Notes: generated by a model not told the origin, from the sequence alone. Shown: positions 1 through 7,487, counted from the first letter of the stretch. The stretch is 14,485 nucleotides of DNA from JACJWR01 sp044326505 (GCA_044326505.1 JBIRBF010000056.1:1-14485), one strand, 5' to 3'. Numbers and translations are program-made.

Positions 1-1
1 C

Positions 2-436
2 CTCGTCCGCACCACCTACCCCACCGTCACCCGCCTCTACTGGTACAAGGACCGCGCCGACTCCACCAACCCCGCCGAAGCCCAATACGGCCTCGTCTAC
101 CCCGACGGCAGCCCAGCACCGGCCCTCGGCGGCCTCCGGGCGACCCTCGGTACCACCATCACGGCACCGACTGCCCCCACCGGCGTGACGGTCTCGACCA
201 AGAGCGGCTACGTCAACACCACATGGAAGGCCCCGGCGGGCTCCACCGTGACCGGCTACCGGGTCGAGCTGCGGCAGGTGAATTCGACGGCCGTGACCGT
301 GGTCAACGTCTCCGGCACCACCCTCAGCGCCCGGTTGGCCACGCGCAGGGGCGTCACCTATCGAGTCGCGGTCGCCGCGGTCAACTCGGCTGGGACAAGT
401 CCCTTCACGATCTCGGGCACCTTCACCGGCCGCTGA
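2..436 (+). CDS. Glycoside hydrolase-like protein with C-terminal fibronectin type III domain (3' part only)
   Basis: The reading frame is open from the left edge and ends at TGA 434-436, giving the last 144 residues of a longer protein. The first ~45 residues (LYWYKDRADS, then QYGLVYPDGSPAPALGGL) resemble the end of a TIM-barrel glycoside hydrolase of the GH5/GH39/GH42 type, where a Trp/Tyr-rich strand precedes a 'FGLxxxDGxPKPAYxAL' segment; this is family knowledge by resemblance. After a Thr/Pro linker (about residues 51-60) comes one Fn3 domain of ~80 residues with the usual core: VNTTWKAP, GYRVELRQ, YRVAVAAVNSAGTSP. No membrane anchor or sorting signal follows, so a secreted, carbohydrate-acting enzyme is the likely role; exact family and substrate cannot be told from this fragment. 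A GTG at 185 falls inside the linker and is not a credible start. It ends 11 bp before the stop of the convergent wall-protein gene. Confidence 0.72.
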   Translation, partial: LVRTTYPTVTRLYWYKDRADSTNPAEAQYGLVYPDGSPAPALGGLRATLGTTITAPTAPTGVTVSTKSGYVNTTWKAPAGSTVTGYRVELRQVNSTAVTVVNVSGTTLSARLATRRGVTYRVAVAAVNSAGTSPFTISGTFTGR

Positions 437-447
437 GGCGCTAGCCG

Positions 448-3400
448 TCACCGGCGAGCCGATCGCAGCAGCGCTCCGAGTGCTAGTACGAGGAGCCCCA
501 CGAGCAGCATCTTGATGATGGTTCCGCCGGTCTGCGCCAGCGTGCCGCCGGTCTTGGCAGGCGCCGAAGCCGTGACCGTGCCCTGCGGTTCCGCCTGCGC
601 CACCACAGTCTGCTGCGAACCCGGTTGGGCGATCACGGCCTGGCCGGGTTGCGGCTCCACGGCTCGACTCGCGGTCGGAGCGGCGGGCGCGCTGGACTGA
701 GGGGGTGTCGGCGATCCGCTCGGGCTCGGCGTCGGCGATCCGCTCGGGCTCGGCGTCGGCGATCCGCTCGGGCTCGGCGTCGGCGTCCGGTAGCCGCCCT
801 CAACCTCCGGGGACAGGACCGGCTTGCCGTCTGGATTGCGCCCGGCCGCCGTGGCCTTGTTGCGGTAGTCGGCGACGGTCGCGCTGCCCTTGGCAGAGCA
901 CTCCATCGACGCACCCGGGTCAAGCTCCGCCGGCTCGGGACAGGTCACCTTGGGCTCCTTGTCGTCGGTCACGACGACGTCCGTGATGCGCCTCGGTCCG
1001 GTGTTGGTCACCACGTAGGTCCAGGTGACGGCAGCGTCGCGCGGCACATCGACGACGCCTGACTGGCCATTGGTCTTCTTCACCAGCGACAGAGCATCCG
1101 GGTGCGCCTCGTAGCCCGCCTTCGACGACGCCGTCACACGCGGCAGCGGCGTGCCATCGGGGCCGACCAGCGCCCTGCCATCAGGTCCGACCGGGGTGCC
1201 CACCGTCGTCGCCTCGTCGTCATGCGAACCGATGACCGCCTGTCCCGCCGCCTTGCAGACCATGCTCGCCCCCGGAGCGAGGGTGTCGTGCGGGCACGTC
1301 ACCTGGAGCACGGCGTCGCCCTCGGTCAAGGGCGCGTCGACCACCGTCACGCCGCCCAAGTCGGTCGCACCGGTGTTGGTCACCTCGAACGTCACGTCGG
1401 TCGCGGCCCCCGGTGCCACCTGCACCCGGTGCGGGGTCCCGTCAGGGTCGAAGGTGCCCGCACCGTTGATCTTCTTGACGATGCCGATCGCCGGTGGCTG
1501 AGGGGTGTACGCCGCCGTGGCGTGGACCGGGTTGTTCGTGGCGCCGGGCGCCGTTGCCGTAGCCGTGTTGACCACCGGACCGACCGCACCAGCAACACTG
1601 GCGTACTCGTATTTCCACGTCTCGCCAGGATCGAGCCGACCATTGCCATTGGCGTCGCCGCTGACGTAGTCGGGGTGGAAGTCGTCACTTGTGTCAGTCG
1701 GTGTGGCACGGTCATCGGTCAGATCGGGCCGACCGAGCTCAAACGTCCCCGGCGTCGAAACGTCGAAGCCGTAATGGACTTTGCTGCCCGCCGGCAACTC
1801 GACGCCCGGGGGTGCAGGCGCCACCTTGCCGTCGATCGTCTTGACGAGCGCCAGCCGGCAATCGGCGTCCGCTCTGGGGACAGTCACCCCGGCGGTCGCC
1901 TCCACCGTCACCGGTGACCCGCCCGCCGGCGCCACCAACGCGTGCGACGCGACTCGAAGAACGGCCGGCGCAGTGCAGTCGGCCGCGGGAACGATGCTCA
2001 GGCACATGGCCGCGAAGTCCGCGTCCCACCCGATCGTCATCGTCGCGCCCCCGAGGTCCACGACACTCCCGGCAGTGGCGGTCAGGGTCGCTGTGAGGTG
2101 AGCCGTCGCCCCGCTCACCGGCAGCGCCGACAGATCCACCGATGAACCGTTTGTCAGCACCACCCCCGATCCCTGCGGCAGCAAGGCGCCATTAGCGCCC
2201 CGGATGGCCACCGAGGCGGTGACGCCGCTGGGCAGCCCCTGCACCCGAAGCGCCGTGTAATGCGCCCCGTCCAACGGCGCGCACGACTGCGGCCCCACCA
2301 CCAGCTCGGTCTGCGACAGCGGCTGACAGCCGAGGGCCCCCGTACTGCCGGAGAATGCCTGCAGCCGACCCACGTTCCCCAACCACCACAGGCAGTCGGC
2401 GTTCACATCGGACTGCTCGACCGTGTAGATCATGTTCTCGGAGTAGGGGCGCTCCTGGGCCGTGTATCCCGCGCAGGACGCCGAGGTGGCGAAATCAAAG
2501 CAGCCGACGCTGTTGACGCCATCGGCCGTGGGGTCGGCGGACGCCTTCGGATAGGTGATCCACGGCAGATACAGCTTCGTGCCGAGCTGCTTGGACAGGG
2601 TCATCAGGGACCAGGGCTCCAACGCCCCACCACCGGCCTTCTGCATCGCCCGGGCGCCGAAGTGCGCCGAGTGCGCTGGGGTCACCGCCGTCAGCTTGGC
2701 CTCCCAGCCGCTGTTGCGCGCACCCGCTGTGTCGAAGCAGAGCCATACCGACGGCCGGTACAGCTCCTGCGCCATGACGCAGGCCGCCTCCAGCGCACCC
2801 GTTGCGGAGTACATCGGCACCGCCTGGCTGTAGCTGACCGCCGCCGAACCCGGGAACGGGTTGGGCAGAGTCAGGCTCGGCGCGCCGAAGCAGGACGCGC
2901 CCGTCGCCGGGTCGACGCACTGCAGGACGCCCGTGCCGGGCCCGGAGTTGGCCGTGGTCCAGATGAAGCCCGGAGTCGGTGCCGAACTGGTGGCCGCCGT
3001 CGCGGTGACGAAGACGAACGAGGTGATGGAGGCCTCCAAGCCCGTCGGCAGGTTGGCCTTGCCGTTGTTCGGACAGAGGGTGCCTGTTGCGGCATCGAGG
3101 CAGTAGACCTTGCCGCTGCGCCCTGCCGCGTACAACAGAGCTCCGTCCGCGGTCGCGTGCCAGGGCTCGGCCGGGTTGAACGACGGGAAGTAAGCGGCGC
3201 TCGTGAGGTCTTGCGCCGGCTGCTCCTGCCCGGCCTCGACGAAACCGCACGACACCATCGCGACGATGTCCCCGCACAGCCAGCCCACGGACTGTGGACC
3301 GCTGGTACCTCCCCGCTGCACTGGCACATAGATGCGGCCCTTGGACTGGTTGATAAACGCCACGGAACTGTTGGGCGTGCCGAACTCATCGGCGCCCTGG

Positions 3401-4092
3401 CCGAAGGGCGTGCCAGCGGCGGCGGCGATGAACGCCGTACCCGTCTGCGGGAAAGGAGCCCCGCACGGCTGGCCGGACGCGCGGTCGAAGCACCGCAACC
3501 AGGTTCCCTTGCCGGGTCGCTCATGGTGATTCGCAGCCCACATGTGGGTGCTCGAGAACTGGACGTTGTACCCGTCTCCGGCCCCCGACACCTGGACGGC
3601 GCCAACGGGAGTCATCGGGCTCAGCGCCGCGGACGTCCCAGCCTGAGCGGGCAGGTCGCCGGCGGCGCGGACGTTGGTCACGGTGGCGGGGTCGGATGGG
3701 GCGGTACCGCTCCACGTCGCCCCACCGTCGACCGAGTACTCCAGCTGCCACCCCGGCGGACCCTGGACTGCGCCGGTCAAGGCGCTGCCCGTGGGAATGT
3801 CGGTCGTCAGGCTCACCGCCTCCGATGCGCCGGACGTGTTGGCCACCTTCGAGGTGACTGCCACCTTCGCCCGCGGTGGGGCCGTGGATGGATCGACAGC
3901 GACACTCAGCGGACCACCCACGCCGGGCGCCGCCGGGGACACCGAGACCGCACCGGACGCAGGCACCCCCGCAGCGGGGGAATCCCCGAAGACCGTCATG
4001 GCCAACACCCACAGCGCCAACACGAGCACGAGGCCCCCTCGGGCGCCACCGCGCCACCGAGCACCCCGCTGCTGGGACAAGTTTCCGGACAT
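448..4092 (-). CDS. Large wall-anchored surface protein: Cys-paired propeller-like repeats, DUF11-like modules, Pro/Ser stalk, LAQTG sorting signal
   Basis: 1214 residues. ATG 4092 is preceded by AAGGGGGG (4097-4104), 4 nt upstream. Signal peptide ~1-41: Arg-rich start, hydrophobic 20-34 (LVLVLALWVLAMTVF). Residues ~50-160 resemble a DUF11-type beta domain. Residues ~195-600 carry five C-x8-C motifs (201/210, 273/282, 331/340, 392/401, 531/540), mostly of the form C-[FLV]-D-x2-[TS]-G-x2-C, like PQQ/WD-type propeller blades with 'LDAATG' turns, suggesting a disulfide-stapled propeller. Three DUF11-like modules begin near 748, 869 and 1000, with LVKTIDG, IVKKING and LVKKTNG. An EF-hand-like loop DANGNGRLDPGE is at 813-824. 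A Pro/Ser/Thr/Gly stalk (~1103-1130) leads to LAQTG (1185-1189), a hydrophobic helix 1193-1209 and SARR. LAxTG signals are substrates of class E sortases in high-GC actinobacteria; no sortase is in the window. Predicted exposed adhesin or matrix protein; the ligand is unknown. Confidence 0.9.
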   Translation of the reverse strand: MSGNLSQQRGARWRGGARGGLVLVLALWVLAMTVFGDSPAAGVPASGAVSVSPAAPGVGGPLSVAVDPSTAPPRAKVAVTSKVANTSGASEAVSLTTDIPTGSALTGAVQGPPGWQLEYSVDGGATWSGTAPSDPATVTNVRAAGDLPAQAGTSAALSPMTPVGAVQVSGAGDGYNVQFSSTHMWAANHHERPGKGTWLRCFDRASGQPCGAPFPQTGTAFIAAAAGTPFGQGADEFGTPNSSVAFINQSKGRIYVPVQRGGTSGPQSVGWLCGDIVAMVSCGFVEAGQEQPAQDLTSAAYFPSFNPAEPWHATADGALLYAAGRSGKVYCLDAATGTLCPNNGKANLPTGLEASITSFVFVTATAATSSAPTPGFIWTTANSGPGTGVLQCVDPATGASCFGAPSLTLPNPFPGSAAVSYSQAVPMYSATGALEAACVMAQELYRPSVWLCFDTAGARNSGWEAKLTAVTPAHSAHFGARAMQKAGGGALEPWSLMTLSKQLGTKLYLPWITYPKASADPTADGVNSVGCFDFATSASCAGYTAQERPYSENMIYTVEQSDVNADCLWWLGNVGRLQAFSGSTGALGCQPLSQTELVVGPQSCAPLDGAHYTALRVQGLPSGVTASVAIRGANGALLPQGSGVVLTNGSSVDLSALPVSGATAHLTATLTATAGSVVDLGGATMTIGWDADFAAMCLSIVPAADCTAPAVLRVASHALVAPAGGSPVTVEATAGVTVPRADADCRLALVKTIDGKVAPAPPGVELPAGSKVHYGFDVSTPGTFELGRPDLTDDRATPTDTSDDFHPDYVSGDANGNGRLDPGETWKYEYASVAGAVGPVVNTATATAPGATNNPVHATAAYTPQPPAIGIVKKINGAGTFDPDGTPHRVQVAPGAATDVTFEVTNTGATDLGGVTVVDAPLTEGDAVLQVTCPHDTLAPGASMVCKAAGQAVIGSHDDEATTVGTPVGPDGRALVGPDGTPLPRVTASSKAGYEAHPDALSLVKKTNGQSGVVDVPRDAAVTWTYVVTNTGPRRITDVVVTDDKEPKVTCPEPAELDPGASMECSAKGSATVADYRNKATAAGRNPDGKPVLSPEVEGGYRTPTPSPSGSPTPSPSGSPTPSPSGSPTPPQSSAPAAPTASRAVEPQPGQAVIAQPGSQQTVVAQAEPQGTVTASAPAKTGGTLAQTGGTIIKMLLVGLLVLALGALLRSARR
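707..778. repeat. Three perfect 24-bp tandem repeats in the stalk-coding region
   Basis: The unit gtcggcgatccgctcgggct+cggc occurs three times exactly (707-730, 731-754, 755-778), followed by a partial fourth copy. On the minus strand each unit encodes the octapeptide PTPSPSGS of the wall-protein stalk. Because 24 is divisible by 3, gain or loss of units changes stalk length without a frameshift. Confidence 0.95.
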
Positions 4093-4137
4093 CAGACCCC
4101 CCTTGCGTCAACCGGCCGATTCCGACCGATCGACTCG

Positions 4138-4143
4138 ACGCTA
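4138..4143 (-). promoter_or_regulatory. Candidate -10 box of the wall-protein gene
   Basis: On the minus strand this reads TAGCGT, matching TANNNT. A start site ~7 nt downstream (near 4131) would leave a leader of about 38 nt containing the AAGGGGGG ribosome site before ATG 4092. No convincing -35 is visible. Confidence 0.35.
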
Positions 4144-4272
4144 AGGGAGGTGCCGGCGCGGGCCGGTGGATCTGTCCACAGGCGGCCTCCGGCGCTGACC
4201 GAGAATCACCAACGCGGCCTCGGCAAGGGACCCGCAGCGCCCGCTTTCCACAGGGCACCCGTGATTGCGCAC

Positions 4273-4278
4273 TACATT
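4273..4278 (+). promoter_or_regulatory. Candidate -10 box for a leaderless transcript of the small membrane protein gene
   Basis: TACATT (TANNNT) ends 6 nt before ATG 4285, the spacing expected if transcription begins on the start codon. There is no Shine-Dalgarno before the ATG and no clear -35. Confidence 0.5.
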
Positions 4279-4284
4279 TCCCCC

Positions 4285-4677
4285 ATGACTCAGCCGCAGC
4301 CGCCCGAGGTGTACGTCGAGCAGCACCCGTCGGTCCCGCGCCGGCCCATCCCCTGGTGGGTGCACGCGCTCGTGTGGGTCGTCGTGATCCTCATCGACGC
4401 CGGGCTCGGCACCATGGTGCTGCTCATGGCTGCCTTCGCCTGCGACTCGGGCGCCGCGGGCTGCGCCGACGTGGCCAGTTCGGCCATCGTCGGCTACGGC
4501 CTGGCAGCGATGTTCCTCTCCACCGCCCCGCTCGTGGCGGCTGTGCTGCTGCGCGGCGAGAGCCGTGCCGTTCGCGTCTGGCGCATCATCACGCTGATCC
4601 TCATCATCGCCTCGCCGCTCTTGGCGCTGGGGATCACCGTGTTGATCTTCGCCATCGGCTTCTCGCTTATCACCTGA
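4285..4677 (+). CDS. Small three-helix integral membrane protein, unknown function
   Basis: 130 residues. A Pro-rich cytosolic-looking N-terminus (MTQPQPPEVYVEQHPSVPRR) is followed by three hydrophobic segments at about 25-50, 66-90 and 100-127. The loop between helices 1 and 2 holds two cysteines (C53 and C60, in ACDSGAAGCAD), which could form an extracytoplasmic disulfide. The frame stays open far upstream, but that extension lies antisense to the wall-protein gene. ATG 4285 is chosen because a TACATT -10 box sits 6 nt before it; GTG 4261 is the nearest alternative. I recognise no family: such short membrane proteins are common next to surface-protein genes in actinobacteria. It is divergent from the wall-protein gene across 192 bp and convergent with the acyltransferase gene, 37 bp beyond its stop. 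Confidence 0.8.
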   Translation: MTQPQPPEVYVEQHPSVPRRPIPWWVHALVWVVVILIDAGLGTMVLLMAAFACDSGAAGCADVASSAIVGYGLAAMFLSTAPLVAAVLLRGESRAVRVWRIITLILIIASPLLALGITVLIFAIGFSLIT

Positions 4678-4714
4678 GCTGGCGCACCTGGCCTAACGCC
4701 GCGGCCGCCGCGTG

Positions 4715-5443
4715 TCACGCAGTGCGGTCGAGTTCGGCCGAGATCAGGTCGCGGACGTGATCGTTGAGCTCGTCGGCAGTCATCGACTGCACCACGTCCA
4801 CCGGCACCGGCGGCAGCACCGTCAACACGATCCGATGCCGCCCCTGCAGCACGAAGCCGCGCTTGGGCAGTGCGTCGTGGGTCCCCCGAATGACCATGGG
4901 AACCACCGCCACCTCGCACTCCCGCGCGAGCTGGAAGGCGCCTGGCTTGAACGGCTTGAGCTGTCCATCCGCCGAGCGCGTACCCTCCGGGAACATCACG
5001 ATCGACGAGCCCTCTTCCAGGTGGCCACGGCACGCCTCGAGCATCTGCAGCACGCTCTCGCGATCGCCGCGACGCAGCGGGACGTATCGGTTCAGGCTCA
5101 TGTTCCAGCCGATCACCGGCACCCGGAACACCTCAATCTTGGACACCCACTTGAAGTCCTTGAACAGCCGAAAGATCACCAGGATGTCGAGCAGCGACAG
5201 GTGATTCGCGACGATCATGTACGTCTCGCCCGGGACTATGTTCTCGCGCCCGGTGACCGTCACCGGCCATGCCGGGTTGAACCAGGTGTAGAGCGAGGCC
5301 CAGAAGCACGTGAACCGATGCAGCAGCACGAGCCGCCGGTCGAACAGGACGGTGACCAGCCAGATGAGGACCGCGATGGGGAACAGCAGCAGCGACGTGA
5401 CGACGACGAAGAGCCAGAAGACGACGGACCCGATCTGGCGCAC
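4715..5443 (-). CDS. plsC: 1-acyl-sn-glycerol-3-phosphate acyltransferase family protein (PlsC-like)
   Basis: This enzyme family transfers an acyl group to lysophosphatidate to make phosphatidate in membrane phospholipid synthesis; some relatives act on other lysolipids. Numbered from GTG 5449, the protein has an N-terminal hydrophobic hairpin (about 7-36), the catalytic NHLSLLD motif (HX4D: H83, D88), the substrate-binding FPEGTR motif (153-158), and a later 'VVPMVIRGTHDALPK' block, all in the usual order and spacing; total length ~242 residues is normal. Two GTG codons compete, 5449 and 5443. TAGGCT (5450-5455) directly abuts the first and ends 6 nt before the second, the leaderless spacing seen at other genes here, so 5443 is chosen. 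An in-frame TAG just upstream excludes longer starts. The family call is firm; the exact lysolipid substrate is inferred. Confidence 0.9.
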   Translation of the reverse strand: MRQIGSVVFWLFVVVTSLLLFPIAVLIWLVTVLFDRRLVLLHRFTCFWASLYTWFNPAWPVTVTGRENIVPGETYMIVANHLSLLDILVIFRLFKDFKWVSKIEVFRVPVIGWNMSLNRYVPLRRGDRESVLQMLEACRGHLEEGSSIVMFPEGTRSADGQLKPFKPGAFQLARECEVAVVPMVIRGTHDALPKRGFVLQGRHRIVLTVLPPVPVDVVQSMTADELNDHVRDLISAELDRTA

Positions 5444-5449
5444 CGGCAC

Positions 5450-5455
5450 AGCCTA
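5450..5455 (-). promoter_or_regulatory. Candidate -10 box for leaderless plsC transcript
   Basis: Minus strand TAGGCT fits TANNNT and ends 6 nt before GTG 5443. If used, GTG 5449 would lie in the promoter, not in the mRNA. Confidence 0.45.
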
Positions 5456-5477
5456 GCGGGCGCCACGCATCCCGCGA

Positions 5478-6116
5478 CTACTCGGCGAGTGCGAATGTCG
5501 CCTCGACCGCCGCGCTCAGGACTTGCGGCTGCGGGTCAAGGTCGATTTGGGGGCCGCCGGCCGTAGCCGCGGCCCGCATAAGCATGGGCCCTGAGTCGTC
5601 GCGCGAACCCGACGACAGCCCCTCGTCGGCAAGCGACAGCAGCGGCCCGAGGTCGCGTCCGACCGCAGCCGCGAAGTCCTCCGCAGCCTGCACGGCATCT
5701 GCCACTGCTTCCCGGCGCACCTCCCGATGGTTCGGGTTGGCCCGATCGACCTCCCACGACACCCACATGACCTGCGCGCCGGCGCCGCCGATGAGCGCAA
5801 CCAGCGCCCCCGCGGCCTCCCGGGCGCATTCGACGTTGCCCGAGACCGAGGCAGTCCAGTCCGTGGGAATGCTCGTCTGCCGCCGCTCGTCCCAGCGCTG
5901 GTTGCGCTGCACCCGCACCTGGGGAAGCAGGAAGGTGCGCACGCCAGGCGTCGCGCCGATGCCGTCGCGCAGGTCATCGGCGATTCGCGCAACCTGCCGC
6001 ATGGCATCGTGCTGCTCGGCGGCGGTGGCCTCGATGGCCGTGCTGATGACCGCGTAGTCCGGTTCGACCTCGCGGGACGCGCGACCTCGAACGATCACCG
6101 TGGCTGATGTCGCCAT
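5478..6116 (-). CDS. SIMPL-domain (DUF541) protein, apparently cytosolic
   Basis: 212 residues. The start 'VIVRGRASREVEPDYAVIST' matches the opening strand of SIMPL/DUF541 proteins, where a G-x-G/A-x5-PD signature is typical; the later helices and the 'DWTASVSGNVEC' and 'VMWVSWEVDR' strands fit the two-subdomain fold (residues ~5-160). E. coli YggE and many relatives are exported, but no signal peptide or membrane helix is seen here. The C-terminal ~50 residues (GSRDDSGPMLMRAAATAGG) are family-typical. ATG 6116 follows the stop of the repeat-protein gene by 4 nt, with GGAGG at 6126-6130, so the two are probably translated as a pair. Biochemical function of SIMPL proteins is largely unknown; roles in signalling and oxidative-stress resistance have been described for some. 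Confidence 0.82.
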   Translation of the reverse strand: MATSATVIVRGRASREVEPDYAVISTAIEATAAEQHDAMRQVARIADDLRDGIGATPGVRTFLLPQVRVQRNQRWDERRQTSIPTDWTASVSGNVECAREAAGALVALIGGAGAQVMWVSWEVDRANPNHREVRREAVADAVQAAEDFAAAVGRDLGPLLSLADEGLSSGSRDDSGPMLMRAAATAGGPQIDLDPQPQVLSAAVEATFALAE

Positions 6117-6120
6117 CTTC

Positions 6121-6870
6121 CTAGGCCTCCCCGCCGTTGCCGGCCGACCCGCGGCCCAACGTTCGCGCGACGCCCTCGATCTGGGTGCGCAATGCCCCCA
6201 CAGTAGACGTTGCGATCACGCCTGTTCCATCACGCAGCAGACCCGTCACCTGGATGTCCTGGATTGCGCCGCTCATCATGTCGTTCACGTCCACTCGAGC
6301 CACGACCCGATCGATGTCCACGCCCTCGATCACCTCGTCCAGATCCACCCGCTCGAGCAGCGCCGCCATGTCGATGCGGGCCAGCAATTCGTCCAGCGTG
6401 CGCGGCCCGGCCTCAGCCAGGAACGACGACGCGACTACGGCGCGCTCGGCCTGGGCCGCCTTGAACTCGGCGTCGAGTTCGGCCAGGACACCCTGCAACC
6501 GAGCGGCCAAAGGGGAGGTGATCTGCACTGCGCCGAGGCGATCGAGCCACCTCGCCACCTGGGCCTCCCCGGCGCTCACCGCGTCGAAGGCAGCCGACTG
6601 CAGGCGCAGCGCGAGCGCGGCACAGGCTCCCGGCAGCACCTTCAGCACGTCGGCAGCGAGCAGCGGACCGGTCGCAGCCGCGTCCGCGTTGCGGCCGCTC
6701 GAACTGGGCTGTGCCTCGGCCTCGGCTCCAGCCAACGTGGCCTGCGAGTAGCTCGTGACCACCTCGAGCAGGCCCAGCGCAAGACCCGTCCAGCGCTCCA
6801 CTCCGTCGAGCACGACGCCGCTCGCGCCGGGCCTGCTGCGTTTGACGGTGGTGTCGGATTGCGCGTACAC
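6121..6870 (-). CDS. Helical protein with 9-residue 'DhDxhhxxV' repeats, unknown function
   Basis: 249 residues, no signal peptide. Residues ~20-150 are Ala/Leu-rich and predicted helical. Residues 167-202 contain four successive 9-mers: DMAALLERV, DLDEVIEGV, DIDRVVARV, DVNDMMSGA. Repeats of this 'VDLDxVIxxVD' type occur in poorly characterised actinobacterial proteins, including some with RDD membrane domains; no membrane segment is present here. The frame extends to GTG 6924, but GTG 6870 is chosen because GGAGGGA (6876-6882) lies 5 nt upstream. The gene is followed 4 nt later by the SIMPL gene. The 95 nt separating it from the upstream acetyltransferase gene contain no TANNNT box on the minus strand, so it may be co-transcribed with that gene. 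I do not recognise a function; the hydrophobic/acidic repeat suggests a helical oligomerisation or partner-binding surface (inference). Confidence 0.78.
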   Translation of the reverse strand: MYAQSDTTVKRSRPGASGVVLDGVERWTGLALGLLEVVTSYSQATLAGAEAEAQPSSSGRNADAAATGPLLAADVLKVLPGACAALALRLQSAAFDAVSAGEAQVARWLDRLGAVQITSPLAARLQGVLAELDAEFKAAQAERAVVASSFLAEAGPRTLDELLARIDMAALLERVDLDEVIEGVDIDRVVARVDVNDMMSGAIQDIQVTGLLRDGTGVIATSTVGALRTQIEGVARTLGRGSAGNGGEA

Positions 6871-6875
6871 GGGAC

Positions 6876-6882
6876 TCCCTCC
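6876..6882 (-). promoter_or_regulatory. Strong ribosome binding site fixing the start of the 9-residue-repeat protein
   Basis: Minus strand GGAGGGA, 5 nt before GTG 6870. The longer alternative GTG 6924 has no comparable site. Confidence 0.7.
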
Positions 6883-6965
6883 GATGGATCGCCCACCATT
6901 GTGCTTGCGCGGAATCACCGCCACGCACCCGCCACCGCGACCGTGTGACCGGCACCGCTCCCGGG

Positions 6966-7481
6966 CTACTCGGACGTCCTCGACGAGTGCGCACCCAGTC
7001 CGGCCAGCGCATCACCGGTGAGGCGATAGACCGTCCAGTCGTCCATCGGGAATGCCTGTACGCCGCGATAGAAGTCAATTGCCGGCGCGTTCCAGTCCAG
7101 TACCTGCCACTCCAGCCGTCCGTAGCCGCGATCGACGCAGATCTGTGCCAGGGTCTCGAGCAAACGCCGGCCGACGCCGGCGCCGCGGCGACTTGGGCGC
7201 ACGAACAGGTCCTCCAGGTAGATCCCGTGGCGACCTCGCCAAGTCGAGTAGTTCAGGAACCACAGGGCCATCCCCACGATTTCGCCGTCCAGCTCGGCGA
7301 CATGCCCGTAGAGCGCCGGTGAGCCGCCGGGGGCGTCCGCGCCGCCGAAGAGCGCGCGAGCCAGATCCTCGGGTCCGCCCTCGACCGCCTCCGGCTCGCG
7401 CTCGTACTCGGCCAACTCGCAGATCAATCCGTGCAGGACTCCGACATCGGCTGGCTGCGCAGGTCTGATCGTCAGGGCCAT
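6966..7481 (-). CDS. GNAT family N-acetyltransferase (SSAT/thialysine acetyltransferase-like)
   Basis: 171 residues, a full-length single GNAT domain, using acetyl-CoA to acetylate an amine. Motifs: N-terminal 'IRPAQPADV'; motif A 'IYLEDLFVRPSRRGAGVG' with the R/Q-x-x-G-x-G/A pyrophosphate loop at ~98-104 (RRGAGVG) and acidic residues E90, D91; motif B 'WQVLDWNAPAIDFYR' at ~125-139. The YLEDLFV strand and the end 'PMDDWTVYRLTG' are typical of the spermidine/spermine (SAT1/SAT2) and thialysine acetyltransferase branch, so a polyamine or lysine-like small substrate is likely but not certain. ATG 7481 is supported by a TAGGGT -10 box (7488-7493) ending 6 nt upstream, indicating a leaderless mRNA. 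It is divergent from the hydrolase gene over 54 bp and may lead the minus-strand group down to the SIMPL gene. Confidence 0.87.
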   Translation of the reverse strand: MALTIRPAQPADVGVLHGLICELAEYEREPEAVEGGPEDLARALFGGADAPGGSPALYGHVAELDGEIVGMALWFLNYSTWRGRHGIYLEDLFVRPSRRGAGVGRRLLETLAQICVDRGYGRLEWQVLDWNAPAIDFYRGVQAFPMDDWTVYRLTGDALAGLGAHSSRTSE

Positions 7482-7487
7482 TCCCAG

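Noticed and set aside
707..778. CRISPR-like or iteron-like array
   Set aside because: The units are contiguous without spacers and lie in frame within a coding sequence.
625..1062. Plus-strand frame rich in Arg repeats over the 24-bp repeats
   Set aside because: The repeats are read as PTPSPSGS in the true minus-strand gene, which has a signal peptide and sorting motif; the other frames only echo the repetition.
4093..4284. Chromosome origin because of two DnaA-like boxes
   Set aside because: Only two imperfect boxes, no AT-rich stretch, and no dnaA, dnaN or other origin genes nearby.
2260..4677. Open plus-strand frame of 805 codons across the wall-protein gene
   Set aside because: It is antisense to the long, domain-rich surface protein; its product is Arg/Gly/His-rich low-complexity text typical of high-GC shadow frames. 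Only the last 130 codons (from 4285) are a real gene.
4678..4714. Terminator in the GC-rich gap between the small membrane protein and plsC
   Set aside because: The GCGGCCGC-containing run forms only short alternative stems of 4-6 bp with unsuitable loops and no T-tract.
5456..5475. Hairpin gcggg...cccgc between the SIMPL and plsC genes
   Set aside because: The stem is only 5 bp and overlaps the likely plsC promoter; not enough to call a terminator.
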